Origin: Rhopalosiphum padi
Lineage: Eukaryota; Arthropoda; Insecta; Hemiptera; Aphididae
DNA: 64,000 bases
Reading direction: 5' to 3'
NCBI RefSeq assembly: GCF_020882245.1
Contig: NC_083597.1
Span: forward strand, 69,356,152-69,420,151
In this document: one piece after another, positions 41,457 through 55,099 of the stretch
How the letters are laid out: every line of letters begins with the position of its first letter
How positions within the stretch are numbered: position 1 is the first letter of the stretch
Notes under the pieces: model-generated
The model's input: only the letters and a program-made list of their open reading frames with translations
The model's database searches: none
What the model was told of the DNA's origin: nothing
Program-made: the position numbers and the translations under genes

Positions 41457-43678
41457 ATGTACATGATATATCAATGTCTAATTTAAGAGCATATGACATA
41501 AAAAGTCGTTGGGGCTTACGACCGGACTGTACGAAATTGGTTCTGCGTGCCCGACAACGACTACGTGCATATTACGATATTTAGTGCAGGAAAACTGTAA
41601 ACCGTTTAGAGTGATCAAGGGCGAACCGGAAAGATCGAAATGTCACAATGACTCGCTACTAATAATACTAATATTAATATTATTATATCTTTCTAGAAAC
41701 TGTGTTGACAACGGACGAGGTGGTGTGTTTATTTAAATATTGTTGTGATTTCACACAACGCTCGTGCACTAGAATATTGTAGCATTGACGGCAAAACAAC
41801 CGGAAAATGTATAGAATGCCGGTGGGGATTATCGCCTCGTAAATAATTTACATCTATACCTACCGATGCCGTGATGCAAAACGAAGAAATGACGAAAAGC
41901 GTTCTTTTGCTATCGATCCGCTGCACTGATTTCACGGGACCGTCATTGTGAGCCCGGATAAGTATATCGATCTGGCAATGGGGTGCCGGTGTTTTAATTA
42001 AAATATTTTTTGATGCTTATGAAAAAGTGATTAAGTGTGGTGATTTTTTTTTCACTTTTAATTTAATTTTAATTTTAACGAAAAGAAACAGTGATTTGAT
42101 GAACCAGACTTTAAGGGCGCCAAACAGCAATAATTATATTTTGCCAATAAAAATATCATACTTAAAAAGACGGTTTTATTTATTTAATTCTTACAGAAAA
42201 ACGAGATTGTATCTGGGACCATACATGGAATATAAATATTATATAACAGGTGCATATAACGACAAACAAAAGCATAATGATAGGGCAATATCAAAACTAA
42301 CATCACAATATTGAAGCTGGTGAACGAAAATTTACCATGTCTTACGTGTGTAAGACAAAGACGACATATGCGGGTATGATGTCCTCTCTTAGGTTTCTAT
42401 CATAAATGCATAATGGTAAGAAAAAATATAAAATTGTAAGTACAAATAAATAGAGACTAGGTATAAGGTACCTATATTAAATAATAAACGAGAGACCGAT
42501 GTTGGCAAGTATCGTCATATGGGTAATAGATTCGTTTTTAGAACGATTGGTCGAGCTGAGGGAAATAGAAAAGTATTATGAATTATACGAGTATATCGAG
42601 CATGGACTTTACTTAGCGTGTATAAAATAATGTGAAGTAATAACATAGTGTATTAGGAGAACTTACAAACAGTTCTTTGAATCTTCCGTTTTTTTTTCTC
42701 GGAATATCACGTTTCATAAACGCATAACAATTGATAGAATATTCAATACCGCCTAGGTTTTAATATTAAAAACATTCTAAAAATGTAAATACAGTAAGGA
42801 CTTACTCTTTTTATTTTTACACAAAACGTAAAATAAAAAATATCGCTTGAGAAATAAAATAAAATTCTGTCGTACTGTATTGTGTTTATAACGAGAATGA
42901 AAATCACAAAATTAAAAAAAATCGTTTTTGCACAATATTTTATTATGGCGTGCATTTTTCAAGACATTTTTGTCATAAGAAATACATTTAAAAATCTCTG
43001 AGAATCACCTGAGTATATTATTAAATAATAATTATATTCTATTGTCCGTTATGTGCTTTTAAATTTCGTGGTTTATCCACCCGTTATAATATAACGCGGC
43101 GATTTTAATAATATATATACATACATATATTAAATATTAATTATGTAGCACTATAACGAATTATTAACGATACGATTTTGATTACACTCAGATTGCAAAT
43201 GTTAACCAATCGTAATATACAAACGCTTCAACTACTTAATATAGATGATTTATTTAGGCAATAACATACATTCTGAATATTATATTATAATCTAATTTAC
43301 GTATATTAAAATTAACTAATGATTTGAGTTTACTGACGTGGAGATTTAATACATTTTATGTTTATGTACGTCTAAATATAGAAATTATAATAAAAAATTT
43401 CATAATTGGTCATTAATTCGTTTTTTAGGTATATGTTGTGTAAATTATTATTTTTATTCATATATCGAAAAGCATACAATCTATCTGGTATCAACCTAGT
43501 ATGCTTTTTTCCATTTTTTTTTTTTTAAGTATTTTACCAAAATGAAATATTTCAATGTAATTTATGCCCGGTTTAATATATACATAACGAGTTTCTAACC
43601 CGTAAATCCACGTTATCGTCGCATGTCATAATAATATAATATTATTATTATATCGTCACTATCACCACGTTCGCTTAC

Positions 43679-43833
43679 CCGACCATTATGGTTAGACACA
43701 AAGAGATGGGCACGGTAACCTCTTGCGTGTCGTTGAAGCTTAACGAGGAACTTCCGTCGGTCGTGCCCTCGTCGTCGCTCTCCTCGCCCTCGGTAAGCAC
43801 GCCGGTGTTCAGTTTGAAGTCTCGCATATCCAT
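43679..43833 (-). CDS. K2P channel exon: acidic M2-M3 linker and start of M3
   Basis: This 155-bp internal exon lies between the acceptor ttttacag and the strong donor gtaagc. It enters in phase 0 and leaves in phase 2. It encodes 51 full codons starting MDMRDFKLNTG; that Met is internal, not a start, because the frame joins the preceding exon. Residues 15-22 read EGEESDDE and are followed by a Ser/Thr/Gly-rich stretch. This acidic, phosphorylatable segment faces the cytosol and contrasts with the basic run at the end of the previous exon. Residues 38-51 (EVTVPISLCLTIMV) are the conserved start of M3. The last two bases, GG, are completed to Gly by the first base of the next exon, giving the usual MVGYI-type continuation. 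Confidence 0.95.
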
Positions 43834-44592
43834 CTGTAAAATATTATTATTATTATTATTATTACTATTACTCTTATTATTATAACGACGGGCACAACAA
43901 ATGAATTGCGGCGCGGGTTATGTCACCAGAGCTTTGAAAGAAAAATCATTCTGAATTCTATAACAGTACTCTAATAATATAATATGATGTTATATATATA
44001 TATATTCACAGTGACATAGGATAGACGACGTGGATTATAATACAAATACAGAATGATTATTTCGAGACTAGGAAATAGTTTTCTCTGAAGCAGATTTTTA
44101 TCTCTACGCGTATAACATATTATGAGTGGTAGCCGACAACATTTTTGCAAACATGAAAAAAATGGCATATTCGAATATGCGATTTTCATCGGAAAACCAT
44201 CAAGGCACGTTATTATATATTATTAAAATATTGTTTAAGTATTTCAAAAAACACAAAAGTCGACGTTCTAAATAACTGCTGTTATTGCGTATAAATATGA
44301 ATAAAATAATAATAATAACATAGTATAATATTATTATGATTTGGGGTACTCGACGGGGAGAAGAGACCGAACCTCCCGTTGCCAAGGTCCCCGCGCCGCA
44401 CACTACCGGTTTAAAGATTAAGTGCCGTTCGCGCGAAGGCGATACATCAACGTCATTTTTGATTTACTATCGACAGTGCCGGTGTATTATAATATTTATT
44501 ATTATTTTTGTTATATTTTATGTATAATGTTATTATTATTATTATTATTATATAATGGCATTGCGCCGTCTCTTGTTGTACAGGTATTATAC
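43834..44592 (-). other. K2P intron (759 bp) with a G+C-rich core and trinucleotide repeats at both ends
   Basis: The intron starts gtataa and ends ttttacag on the minus strand. A (TTA)7 tract (44530-44550) lies close to the donor and an (ATT)7 tract (43843-43864) lies just before the acceptor. The centre, about 44340-44490, is clearly richer in G+C than ordinary intron sequence and is open in more than one frame on both strands. No canonical cassette exon could be fixed. Confidence 0.8.
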
Positions 44593-44807
44593 CTTCCACT
44601 GTTCCTTTCGCTGTATGGCCAACATGCGCTTTCGGCGTTTCTTGCAGTTCCGGCACAGGCAGCATTTCGCGTATATCCACTTGAAGCTCTTGGCCAGTAT
44701 GTCACCGATGTTGGATAGATACAACAGAAACAACGGCATGCCCACTATCGCGTACAATATGGTCGCCAGCTTGCCCAGTAGCGTCCGCGGAGTCACGTTG
44801 CCGTAGC
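44593..44807 (-). CDS. K2P channel exon: pore-1 filter, M2 and basic linker
   Basis: This 215-bp internal exon is read on the minus strand. The acceptor (tgtttgcag) is followed by two bases that complete a split glycine codon, giving GYGNVTPRT, the first selectivity filter and the start of its outer loop. Residues about 13-38 (KLATILYAIVGMPLFLLYLS and on) form M2, with the G-x-P bend (GMP) typical of K2P channels. Residues 40-72 begin the cytosolic M2-M3 linker: a cysteine cluster (KCCLCRNC) followed at once by a basic run (KKRRKR), suited to contact with the inner leaflet or with regulatory lipids (inference). The exon ends after AAG (Lys) at a gtataa donor, phase 0. Its G+C-rich codons stand out against the flanking DNA. 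The pore helix that should precede the filter is on an exon not in view. Confidence 0.95.
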
Positions 44808-47800
44808 CTGCAAACACGTGACAATTAGTCATTATCGATTTGTGTAATAAACTAAATTTTAGTATAGGTACAGTATAAATTTTGTACGTGTTTTTTTTTT
44901 TTTTGTTATTGCGGGTTGGGGTGATCCGAGATGGACATTTTTTTTTACGCCAAGTCTATAATACAATTTACAGTGTTGTACAGAGATAATCCAATAATTA
45001 TCTAGAATCTAGATAATAGATAAAATATGACCAAATTAATAAAGAGACAAATAATTTAAGAATTGTATTTATAACTTATGCCACGATTATAATTAAAATA
45101 ACCCCAATCCCCAATAACGAATTATGCAGTAAACATAAGATAATCAAAATTATTTGAAAATAACATCGAATAATAAGTTAAAGGCAATACATTGTTCATG
45201 AGAATCCCTGTACTTCAAAATATAATGAGTAGGTAAAAATAATTGGTTAACTTGACACAAGAAATTGTTTAGATCATTTATCTCTGATAACAATTTTTGT
45301 ATTAAATAGATTGATAAAAATATATTTGTATCTATAGAACGCACAGCACTATCAGTTTACTGCCAACAACATACGACTACGCGTTTTTACACGAATGCGG
45401 ATACTATACAGACATAATTACAAACGAATAAACCATTTTTCATTTTCAAACTCGTTGACTGATGGCATTAATTTAGATCCAATATATTCGGCACGCCACT
45501 GGTACGGGCTTCCGGCTACGATGACAATATTGAAGGCCTATATTATATTTAAAAACGTCAACGGTGAATATAATAGGAAGACAGTGATAACGGTGAGAAA
45601 TTTACATAATACCTCTACAGAGCTGCTCGCAATCATAGTAATATTTTGACATAATATAAATTATACGTTGCAAAATATAATATTTTGATACATGTCCTAT
45701 TATAATATACTAACGGTTAAATTTTAATGAAAAACAGAATGAAATGTTCGATATTTTTTTTTTTTTTTTTGTTAATGACGTACAATGGAGCTGAAGTGAA
45801 TCTCGGTGTCCTATTGTAACGATTTACAATGCGGTATATGGTGGATCGCCGGAAAGGTGCAAACGGTTTGACGAGTTTTGGACATTTAGTTATGGTAGAA
45901 TATTATGATATATGGTCTGTGTCTCTATGATATTCGTACTCTATATGTGTATATAATATTATATTGTATTTTACAACGCATTGTGCCTGTTATAGATGCA
46001 CGTGTATTATTATAATAATACAACATTAATATTTTACAATATCAACATGAAGGGCAACTCGCCGTTCAGTTTATCTCTGTCGATATTATTTTTTTTTGGT
46101 TATAATATTTTTAGAAACATAGTGCGTTTTTTATTTTATAACCGTAAGTTCGTTCTGGTTTATGCGAATAACCGAGAAATGGAAAAAATTAATTTGATTG
46201 TGTATGAGGTACGGTACATGTCTCATGGTGTGTGTATCGTAACGTATATAATTTGCTACTGTACTGCTACGGGTCAAATACAAAAATACGTAAGTTATAG
46301 TACTAAAAAAATAAATTTTAAACACTTTAATATACTAAAATTAGTGCAAAAATAGCACTACAGAAATTGGTAAATATGAAAATAAAACTGTTAAACAAAT
46401 TTAATATTTTTGTAAAATATTTTTTAGATTTTTTTAATTTTACGAATTTAGTATATATTTTATAGAGTATATAGTAGTATCAGGTATTTAGGGACTATAC
46501 GTATTTATTTTAATCCAACTCTGGAACACAACATTTATATTACAAATTCGATACCTAAATTATTGAAAATGAATGATATAAATTGTGAGAACAACCGATA
46601 ATGTATATTCTAATATTTGAAAATTAAACGCATGTTTTCGTTCGCATATTTATATATAATTTATATTTATATTATAATAATTTATTATTTTCTTTATTAT
46701 ATAAAAAATATGTCTATAACTAACATTTTAAACTCTAAATTAGCAAAATAAAATGTCTTATAATATAATATCTGGAAAGTGTGAAACAAATTTGTATTTT
46801 ACTTTTGATGTTCTATGACTTAATAAAATTATGCTAGAACTCTAGATCCCCGATTATAGCCTTAAGTCTTTAAAGTGTGCTAAATGCCTTTGTGTTGACG
46901 AATATAATAATTATACAGAAATGTATTTGACCCCCATATATTAATATCTTATCAAACAATTGTATATTATCTTTAAATACAATTTATGCATAAATTAGAG
47001 ACACATTTAAATTTTAGATTTTAATTAAAACTTGATAATTTAAGTACAATAAAATAAAATATATATTTGCATAGGTTAAAATATTCTTTCACTTTAAAAT
47101 ATTTTTCAGTCAAACTACCTGATTACAAGACAGTCACAATATAATAAAATATTAAACTATACAAAAATATAGCATCGTACAATGTACAGAATATCAAATT
47201 ATTTCCTATAATTCATATGACCATTGATAATTTATACTATTTATAGTGAAATAAAATCTGATATAAGAGAATATTTAAAATATAAACTAATATTTTTTCG
47301 AAGAAAATTTCTATAAATACTTGCGTCGATGAATTTTTATTTTGTATACAAACAACTTTTATTATTTGTTTAATAAGTGTTTGATCTACATACATCAAAA
47401 CTAATAAAAGATTACTAATAAAAATTACTTTTCTCTTTATAAAATTTGTTTATATTTGCAATGTTTTCAAATCACCCGTCATCGCTTAAATATGAATTTA
47501 TATACTTACACTATAAACTTTTTTCTATGCATTCTCTACTAAAAAAAACCATCAACATCCCTTACTCTTGTAGAGATATATAAGTACTTTAAATAAACAT
47601 ATATATATATATGAGTATATATAAAAATGTATACAAATCCAAACTTAAGTTATAAAATAATGTGTGAAAATGTGTTTGAGGTAATAGAATATTTGCTGTT
47701 ATTTTTTAGTTAATTATAAACTAATTTTAAAGTCACGAGTAACTTACTATCTCCATCATATTTTTTCATTAAAAATAAATATTTTTAGAATATTTTTTGA

Positions 47801-48451
47801 AAGAAAAAAATGTTTTGAATCTTGAAAAATTAACTTTTTATGTTCCTAACTGGATAAAATTTTGAAACCAGCAGTCGTCGCATAAAACTTTCAAAGAACT
47901 TCCATGCCACGGTAACACGTGTATAAATTATGCATGGTAATAAATTGAAAATAACAAAACGCATCATGTTCTGGAACCCGCAACACATATTACCCGTCGT
48001 TCCGCTCAGAGGCTTAAGTCATTTGTTTTTATACCCTATTATAGTATAAAACTAAACTATGCATAGGGATCTATATCATATAATAAGTGTTATTATAATA
48101 ATGATACAATTTAATAATAATAAATGTAAATTTTATAATGAATAAACACTCAACAATTTTAGAAAAGTATTTAGTTATAGTACCGAGGATATAATAATAA
48201 ATTACAATGAATTACAATTTCAAAGTAGTAAAAAAAAACATAATAATTAATAAAGACTTTATTTTTTGGTTACTATGAAGTTTTATAATAAATATTCAAA
48301 AATATTGCGAAATTAGAGAAGTGCATAGTAGGTCAAATGGATTACCCTGCGGCCTGCATAGTGCATATCCGTCAACTCAAAGGCGTCTATGTCAGTGTAA
48401 ATGTTTATTGTCATTTTACATATTATACATAATTTAATACAATAACAGTAT

Positions 48452-48706
48452 TTGATTATTAACTTCAAACGGAAAACAAAAGAGAAAAATAAAAACTGTC
48501 GTCAATATCGAGTCACTTTCAATTACGACGACGAGGAACGTTGCGTTGGTGAAAGAAAAATGTCAACGACTGACGTGATTGAATTATACGAACTCGCTGT
48601 GCCCCCTTCTAATAAAGACGTTTCAGCTCGGGGGCTCAGTTTTAACCAAGTCGCGCGGTGTATTTTATATTTATATATACATACCATTAATATAAGGGAT
48701 TCGTGA
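48452..48706 (+). other. Unassigned open frame, 84 codons
   Basis: The central part (MSTTDVIELYELAVPPSNKD and on) has protein-like composition and higher G+C than its flanks. The frame starts on a non-ATG codon or on an internal ATG, and it ends in an AT-rich chance extension. No motif or family is recognised and there are no clear splice sites. It could be a relic exon or chance. Confidence 0.15.
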
Positions 48707-51700
48707 TGAATTATTATTATCGCGCGATGTACGAGAATTGTTTAAACAAATATTCTCATTAGCCAGTCTCGTCCCGTTGTATTTTATCAATTTACGAATA
48801 TAAATAATAACGTGACCGTGAATAAACTTCGTTATGATATATTATAGACAGTATTCCCGCGATAGAATCTAATAAATCATGTTCTGGCTCGTTGAGATTA
48901 AAAAAAAAATGATTAATTTTTAATTTTCCGTGTACAACTTAAATTATTTGTTTTAACTCTCGTCGGTGTGGTTACATAATTAATCTAACTGCGCGAATTT
49001 GTTAGCATTGCGGCAGAGTCGATTTTTCTACCGATGCAACGCCACAGAAATAAAATCCAATAACTTTTACGAAACAATATAAAAATATTATGGTAATACG
49101 AGTTCTTGTCGGGTCCGTGTATCGTATAATATATTTCGTTTGAATTATTGTATACATAATACGCCGTAACGTGTGTTTAAACGCTTGTGAAAGACATAAC
49201 GTACCTATATATGTATATATACGTATTACGTATGTATTGTTGTTTTTATCCGATTCGTATTATTTTTGTTTTAAAAACCCATATAGGTACGCGGCGTGCC
49301 TGCTGCAGTTTAAAGTCGTCGATAAATCATGACGGATCGTTTTAATAATGTGCTTCTCTAGAGATATTACGAATAATAACACTCAAAATGTCTGAGAACT
49401 TCAAATCTTCTAAACTCCATCACGGACACCATTGATTCGTTGTGTTATGGCCGAGTCATTGTAGCTCGAACGACTTTTGTGACTAGCAAACGGTGTAACG
49501 CGATGTCGTGATACAATCACATTGCCCATTATTTAAAAAGCCACCTAACCGTGTTCCAATAGAAAGTGCTTTGCCGCTATGCCATAAACGGTTTTGCACG
49601 GTCATTGTAAAGTCAACCAGTCAGGGATCACCCGGATTGGGAATTTCCGGTCAAGTGAATTGTGTGTCGCCGAAGAACGGCTAGCCTGCAGATAATATTA
49701 TATTTTGCCCTTTAATCTTTTTTCGAGTGACTTTTTTGACCTTTTTGGATTAGAAAAAAAATTCAAAAAGTTGAAAAAACCTCTAACGACAAGTGCAACG
49801 GAGTCAAATATTATTGAACACAGTATACATAAAATATAATTAATGTACTTATTTATTTACCTATAATGCTTATACAACACACGCCGTGTTATACATTATA
49901 TAATTACCAATTACAATATTATTACGGTTGAAAAAAATAAACCAAACAGGATACTACAGAGATCACTGATGATTTTTTATTAACTAATTTCAGCATCGAA
50001 AATAGCCAGTATTATATAAAGTTAATTTTAAAGATAAAACTTCAAAATGGTCAATTACACGCTTTTTTGAGTTACTCGCCGTATTATTTTCACAAGTAAA
50101 TCATTCATAAAAATTAAAAATATTGAATTTTTGTTGATCGTTCTTTGTAAACTTACTTTACCAATTATTCTTCTTTATATATTGCGAAAATTTGTATTTT
50201 TAAATTCTTAATATTCAAAACCTTTACTATAAGTTTACATCAGTAGATCAATATTCGAAATTTATGTACACATAGCCAATAAAATAATAATAATAATGTG
50301 CTGCTTCAGAAAATTAAATTACAATGTATAAAAAAGGTTATAAATCAATATGATAATCAAATAAACCTTGAATAGTTACGTTAGACATTTTCGATTCAAC
50401 AAAATATTTACAGACTGAAAAAAAGTCTTACGTTAAACAAAAAAATCACATTGTATAAATAATTATTTACAATATTATATTATATATAGATACACAATGA
50501 ATAAAAATTCCGATTTTATTATTAGAGCTAAAAACCATAAATCTTTTAAAAAAATTCAGTACGCAATAATGGCAATATTTACCAATCTCGTGACACACAC
50601 TTAAATATTATATTATATTCGTAGGTAATAATGTAGGATATCATAGAATCGGCAAAAGCTAACTATATACAGTAATTTCCTAATCATTATCATCTTCCCC
50701 TTTTTCTTTTATAATGGATTAATTAAAACTTTGATTTTTATAGTTTTTAATTATACTTATTTAATTAAGCGTATAAACAATATTATCATATTAAATATTA
50801 TTATCTAGCATGATATGGACAAAAGTACGATTTGTTTTAAATAATATTTGTTATCATTTGCCCCCTGTGAGATTGCGTCCGTTTATGAGCTACACCTTTT
50901 CTTCGTCAAGTTATAGTGATAATGGTGCCAGCCAGAAACGAGATTGGGTGGTTAGTCTACACGTACACCGGAAGCGTGTGATGTGTGACACGGCCATTGC
51001 TGCTCGTGGTTTTATTATTATGATTGTAATAAAACCGCTGAGGAAACTGACCAGACATAATTTCATTTTAAATAAAACACGTGCACGATAGAGTGATGAA
51101 ACGATTATCGTTTTGTCTTTATCAAACGTAAATGATTGATCGGAAAATTATAATATTAAGCACTTTCTATTTCTATAAGATTATCCGTTAAGTTGTGCCG
51201 TTTAATTTATATACGATAAGTGTGTTTAATAGTAATATTATGTGAGTGTAAAATGCATTTAAACAGTTTAAATTTTAATGATATGCAAATCTATATTACT
51301 CAATCTGTTAATGTACGATGTATAATGATGCCTTTGCCATTTGCTATACATCACGTGCCCTATTCAAAATGTTGCGTTTTTGGAAATATAAAAATGTAAC
51401 CAGTATTGATTTATCTGAAGTATCAAGTATTTAATATTGCATTTTAAATTGAAGGATATTAAAAATATACACTAAAATAGTTTTACTTTACAATGTGATA
51501 TATTATATTATTATATTAGGTAGTAGTGTAGGACTATTAAAATTTATAATATGAAAATTGCCAGTCATAAATTATGTGTGATAATTTCTACATTATATTA
51601 TAGGTAAGTAATATGTGTGTGAACTATAAATCAAAATTTAAAAGTAAAATGTTAAAAATATTTTTATTAATACAGAATTTATGATGTAATCAAAATTCAA

Positions 51701-54622
51701 ATTTAAAATTTAATACAGTACCTAGTATATACAATATATTACTACGCTACTTTTAATTTATTTCTCGATACTGTAATGCAAAATATTAAAGTTATTCAAT
51801 AATGATATAACAAAAAAATCATAAAATGCAATCTATTATTTTATTTTTTTGTTTAACTCTATGAAACTTTCAATGAAGCTCGAGAGAAAATTAATTTTAT
51901 AAAATTCTTATAACTTTTTTACATTGATTTATTTTTCATTAACCGTCATTTTTTTATCTTCTATTTTTCATCACGATTATAAACCTATAAACAAAAAATA
52001 TTAAATTTATAATTGGTCAGATAACATCGACACATATAAAGGCGGTTCATTCTACATAGTCGTTACGTTGCCATAACGTGTTAATGAACAATCCGACTAA
52101 TCCGAGATGACTATACGATAGATTTAAATTCTAAAGCTAGTTGAACATGATCCGTAGCTTAAACAAAACATGTCTACGAAGTATAAAGTGCTATGTCACG
52201 TTATATTAACTGTGTGATTATGGCATTTTCATTTATAAAAGGTGATTGTTAAATTACATTGTTTTTACATATTTTTATCATCATAAATTCATGTGGATAC
52301 GTTTTTAAAGTTAAGCAAATAGTACTATTCATTATGGTTTGTGTAAAATTTTAAATAGTTATATTATTCATCATAATACTGAATACAAAAGATTTAGTTG
52401 TAAAAAATAAACAAATATTACAGTTATAACAATGAAAAACACCTTTTTTAAATAAATTGTTTGTATTTTTTAGATATAATTTTATTTTTATTTGGACTTT
52501 CATCATTTTTTAATTTTCTTTATCGGAATATATTAAATAAAAAAAAATTATAATGGTCGCCATTTAAAAATCAAAAGATGATGGTTGCTATACTTAAAGA
52601 GGGTATTTTTTTAATTTACATATATTTGAATATGTATTTATATCCTATTTTGGACGAATGTATATATTATTATAACCACTGGAGTACAATTATTATTATA
52701 ATATTTTTTTTCTTACTCCGTCCAATTTTACTCTCTCAGCCACTTTTTTTTTTTTAATTTATGATAATATCACGTTATAATTTATGTGAATACGTTATAT
52801 TTTTGTACTCATATTTTTTTTCCAAGATTTGAAGCACTCTATTTTTTTCTTTAAAGAGTTTTTCTGTGTTTTTTTTTATAGTGCTCCCCGTTACCGTTTT
52901 TTCCATACATATTAAGGAAGATTCATGCGCCAATCTGATTATCGTCAAGTGTGAACGTATACACAATCACCATTGGAAATAATAATCGTATTATACTCAT
53001 AGTTTTGTTTGAAAAGATACAATTTAAGATTAATCTATTTATGAAGCATTTACATCCAATCATTCGTTACATTTTAATATATAAAGACGTTTTTATGCAA
53101 TTAAAAATAGTGTCTATACGCACATAAATATAATATTATATCATATGGGTTATTCTTGCGCTCGGAAATAAATATATGACTAAAAGAATATATACTTTGG
53201 TTCAATTGACATTTCTACAAAGACACGTATGACTATAGTATATTATATTAAATAATAATTTTTTTTTTTAGGGAAACGTGCGTTATCTGATAACAAAACG
53301 CAATATTCACACAAACACACTCATACACTTTGAAACGTCGCTTAATGGACTGCTAACGAGGAGCCGATACAATTAATTAACTTGTCCGAATGTCAAACTT
53401 TTCCTTTCTTTATGCTCGAGTACATCATAATAATGTGAAAATAATACGTGAGTGCCTATACGTCACGCGTCGGAAATATGTATCTTCATTATCTTCGATG
53501 TGCGCGAGTAACATTATCATTATGTGTAATACACCCGTCAACGCATGTCGATATACGTTTGTAAATTGTAATTCATCATCGATGACACTGCGTCATATTA
53601 TTTTTTAACACACTTTTAATATGTTTATAATCTAATATTATATTTATATATATATATACACACACACATTATACATACGTACGATATGTGTACATTGTAT
53701 ATTATACCCATTAAATATTTACAATATTAGAGAGCGCCCACGTATCGTCGACGTTCGCCGCTGATCGATCATCCTTCTATGCATATTATACAAATTGTTT
53801 TGATCGTACATACAATATAATTAGTTATGTATCATAAAATTGTTGTCTGTCAGCCTATGATATTATACAACACAATGTGTAACATAACTGATTTATCGAC
53901 TTTAAAACATCCGGTGGAATGGTTCCAAAAACGTGGAAAGCATTATCCATAATTATTATATGCTATATTTAATATCGATTTCTTGCAGACGGTCAATGCT
54001 TACATTACAACAATATCCGTCTTTGACAGGATTATTATAATTATCTGAACTACTCAGAGCTAGACAAGTTCGCCCAACTTGATCGTTAGTCTCTTGGCGT
54101 TTTAATGATTCTCCATTTTTCAAACCGGTGCAAAAATAAAAAAAAACATTGATGGAAAGAGGGACGCATGATTGGTGTAGAAAAATAATGGTTCAAACTG
54201 TCAATCATATCCAGTATCCAAAAGAAATCAAATGATCAGCCTAGCTATGACCATCTCTAGAGAATATACTGATAAGACATGAGACCTCCATTAACTGACA
54301 TAGAATAAGTCACAAGTATTTCACTTATCAGTAACTAATGAAAATAGAGGACATCCTTTCATTTATCCGCTATCAACTGTGGTACAGTATAATACATTCT
54401 TACTATCAGTGTCTTCTAGTTGTTTATTATTTTTTTAGGCATCCACTTGTTTAAAATAAATGACAATAATCTTGATATCGCCACACATTCACTTATTTTT
54501 GACCACTTTAGGGTATACAGTTGACCACAACTTTGAAAAAACATTGTTATTAAGATATAATTTATTACCATATTAATTTATCAATCGTGTATTTATTTTA
54601 AATTTATATACTATAATAATAT

Positions 54623-54642
54623 GTATATATATATATATATAT
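54623..54642 (+). repeat. (AT)n microsatellite
   Basis: A run of about ten TA units. Similar runs occur at about 19902-19920, 53646-53657 (followed by (AC)n) and 55036-55057. Confidence 0.8.
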
Positions 54643-55099
54643 GTGTAATATATATAAATACTATATTACTCAATACATTATTTTAACCGTTTACAAGCAC
54701 TATGTACCTGTATAATTAATTTATCTAGCTGAAGTACACGGGTAAATATATTTGAACCGTTTGACGTATACACGTGATATATGAACTATCGCTCGTCATA
54801 GAAAATATTATATTTATACGATTTTGCGAAAGTATTATATATATATTTGCACGATTTTTTGCTGAAACAGACTATTAATGTCAAAATGTATGAGTAGAAA
54901 AAAAAGAGATAGTGATATAGAAATAGCGAAAGAAAGAGACAGTAAAAATCGAATCGACCGTTGTTAACCGCATAATAATTTTGCATAAAATATATTTATA
55001 TAATATAATGCTGAAAGTTTCAGATAATATATATCATATATATATATATATATATAGTCTAGACCGATTTTTCGAAAATCTAAAGACGTTACTGAGAAA

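Larger units (their letters stand above)
21478..43678 (-). other. Giant K2P intron (22.2 kb) inside the M3 codons
   Basis: The donor (GTCGG|gtaagc) and acceptor (caccaag|G) join a glycine codon in M3 with no residue lost, so no constitutive coding exon is needed in between. The intron holds MITEs at 25312-25487, 30730-30922, 39812-40319 and 41148-41456, a possible repeat at 36222-36860, a tRNA-derived SINE at about 27173-27400, and CpG-rich islands at 29280-30400 and 32630-33560. A further CpG-richer patch lies near 23620-24010. The remainder is AT-rich with no coding signal I can support. Confidence 0.85.
21138..44807 (-). other. K2P (two-pore-domain) potassium channel gene, partial; 5' exons missing
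   Basis: Gene-level entry for the three exons listed below. The joined exons give 236 residues running from the GYG of the first pore to a stop after M4. The order is P1 filter, M2, cytosolic linker, M3, P2 filter (TIGFG) and M4, which is the signature of the animal K2P family: leak potassium channels of the plasma membrane that set resting potential and work as dimers. Splice phases agree at both internal junctions (phase 0, then phase 2), so the model is self-consistent. The upstream boundary is a phase-1 acceptor inside the first glycine codon of GYG; an intron at this place is a known hallmark of many K2P genes. The start codon, M1, cap and pore helix 1 must lie on exons at higher coordinates. 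Searching for a minus-strand exon ending in T-I-G or T-V-G plus a GT donor up to 64000 gave no good candidate. It resembles insect channels often named TWiK-7-like, but I cannot assign an ortholog. Confidence 0.95.

Noticed and set aside
44422..44806. Plus-strand frames opposite the pore-1 exon
   Set aside because: They are antisense shadows of the exon encoding GYGNVTPRT and M2.
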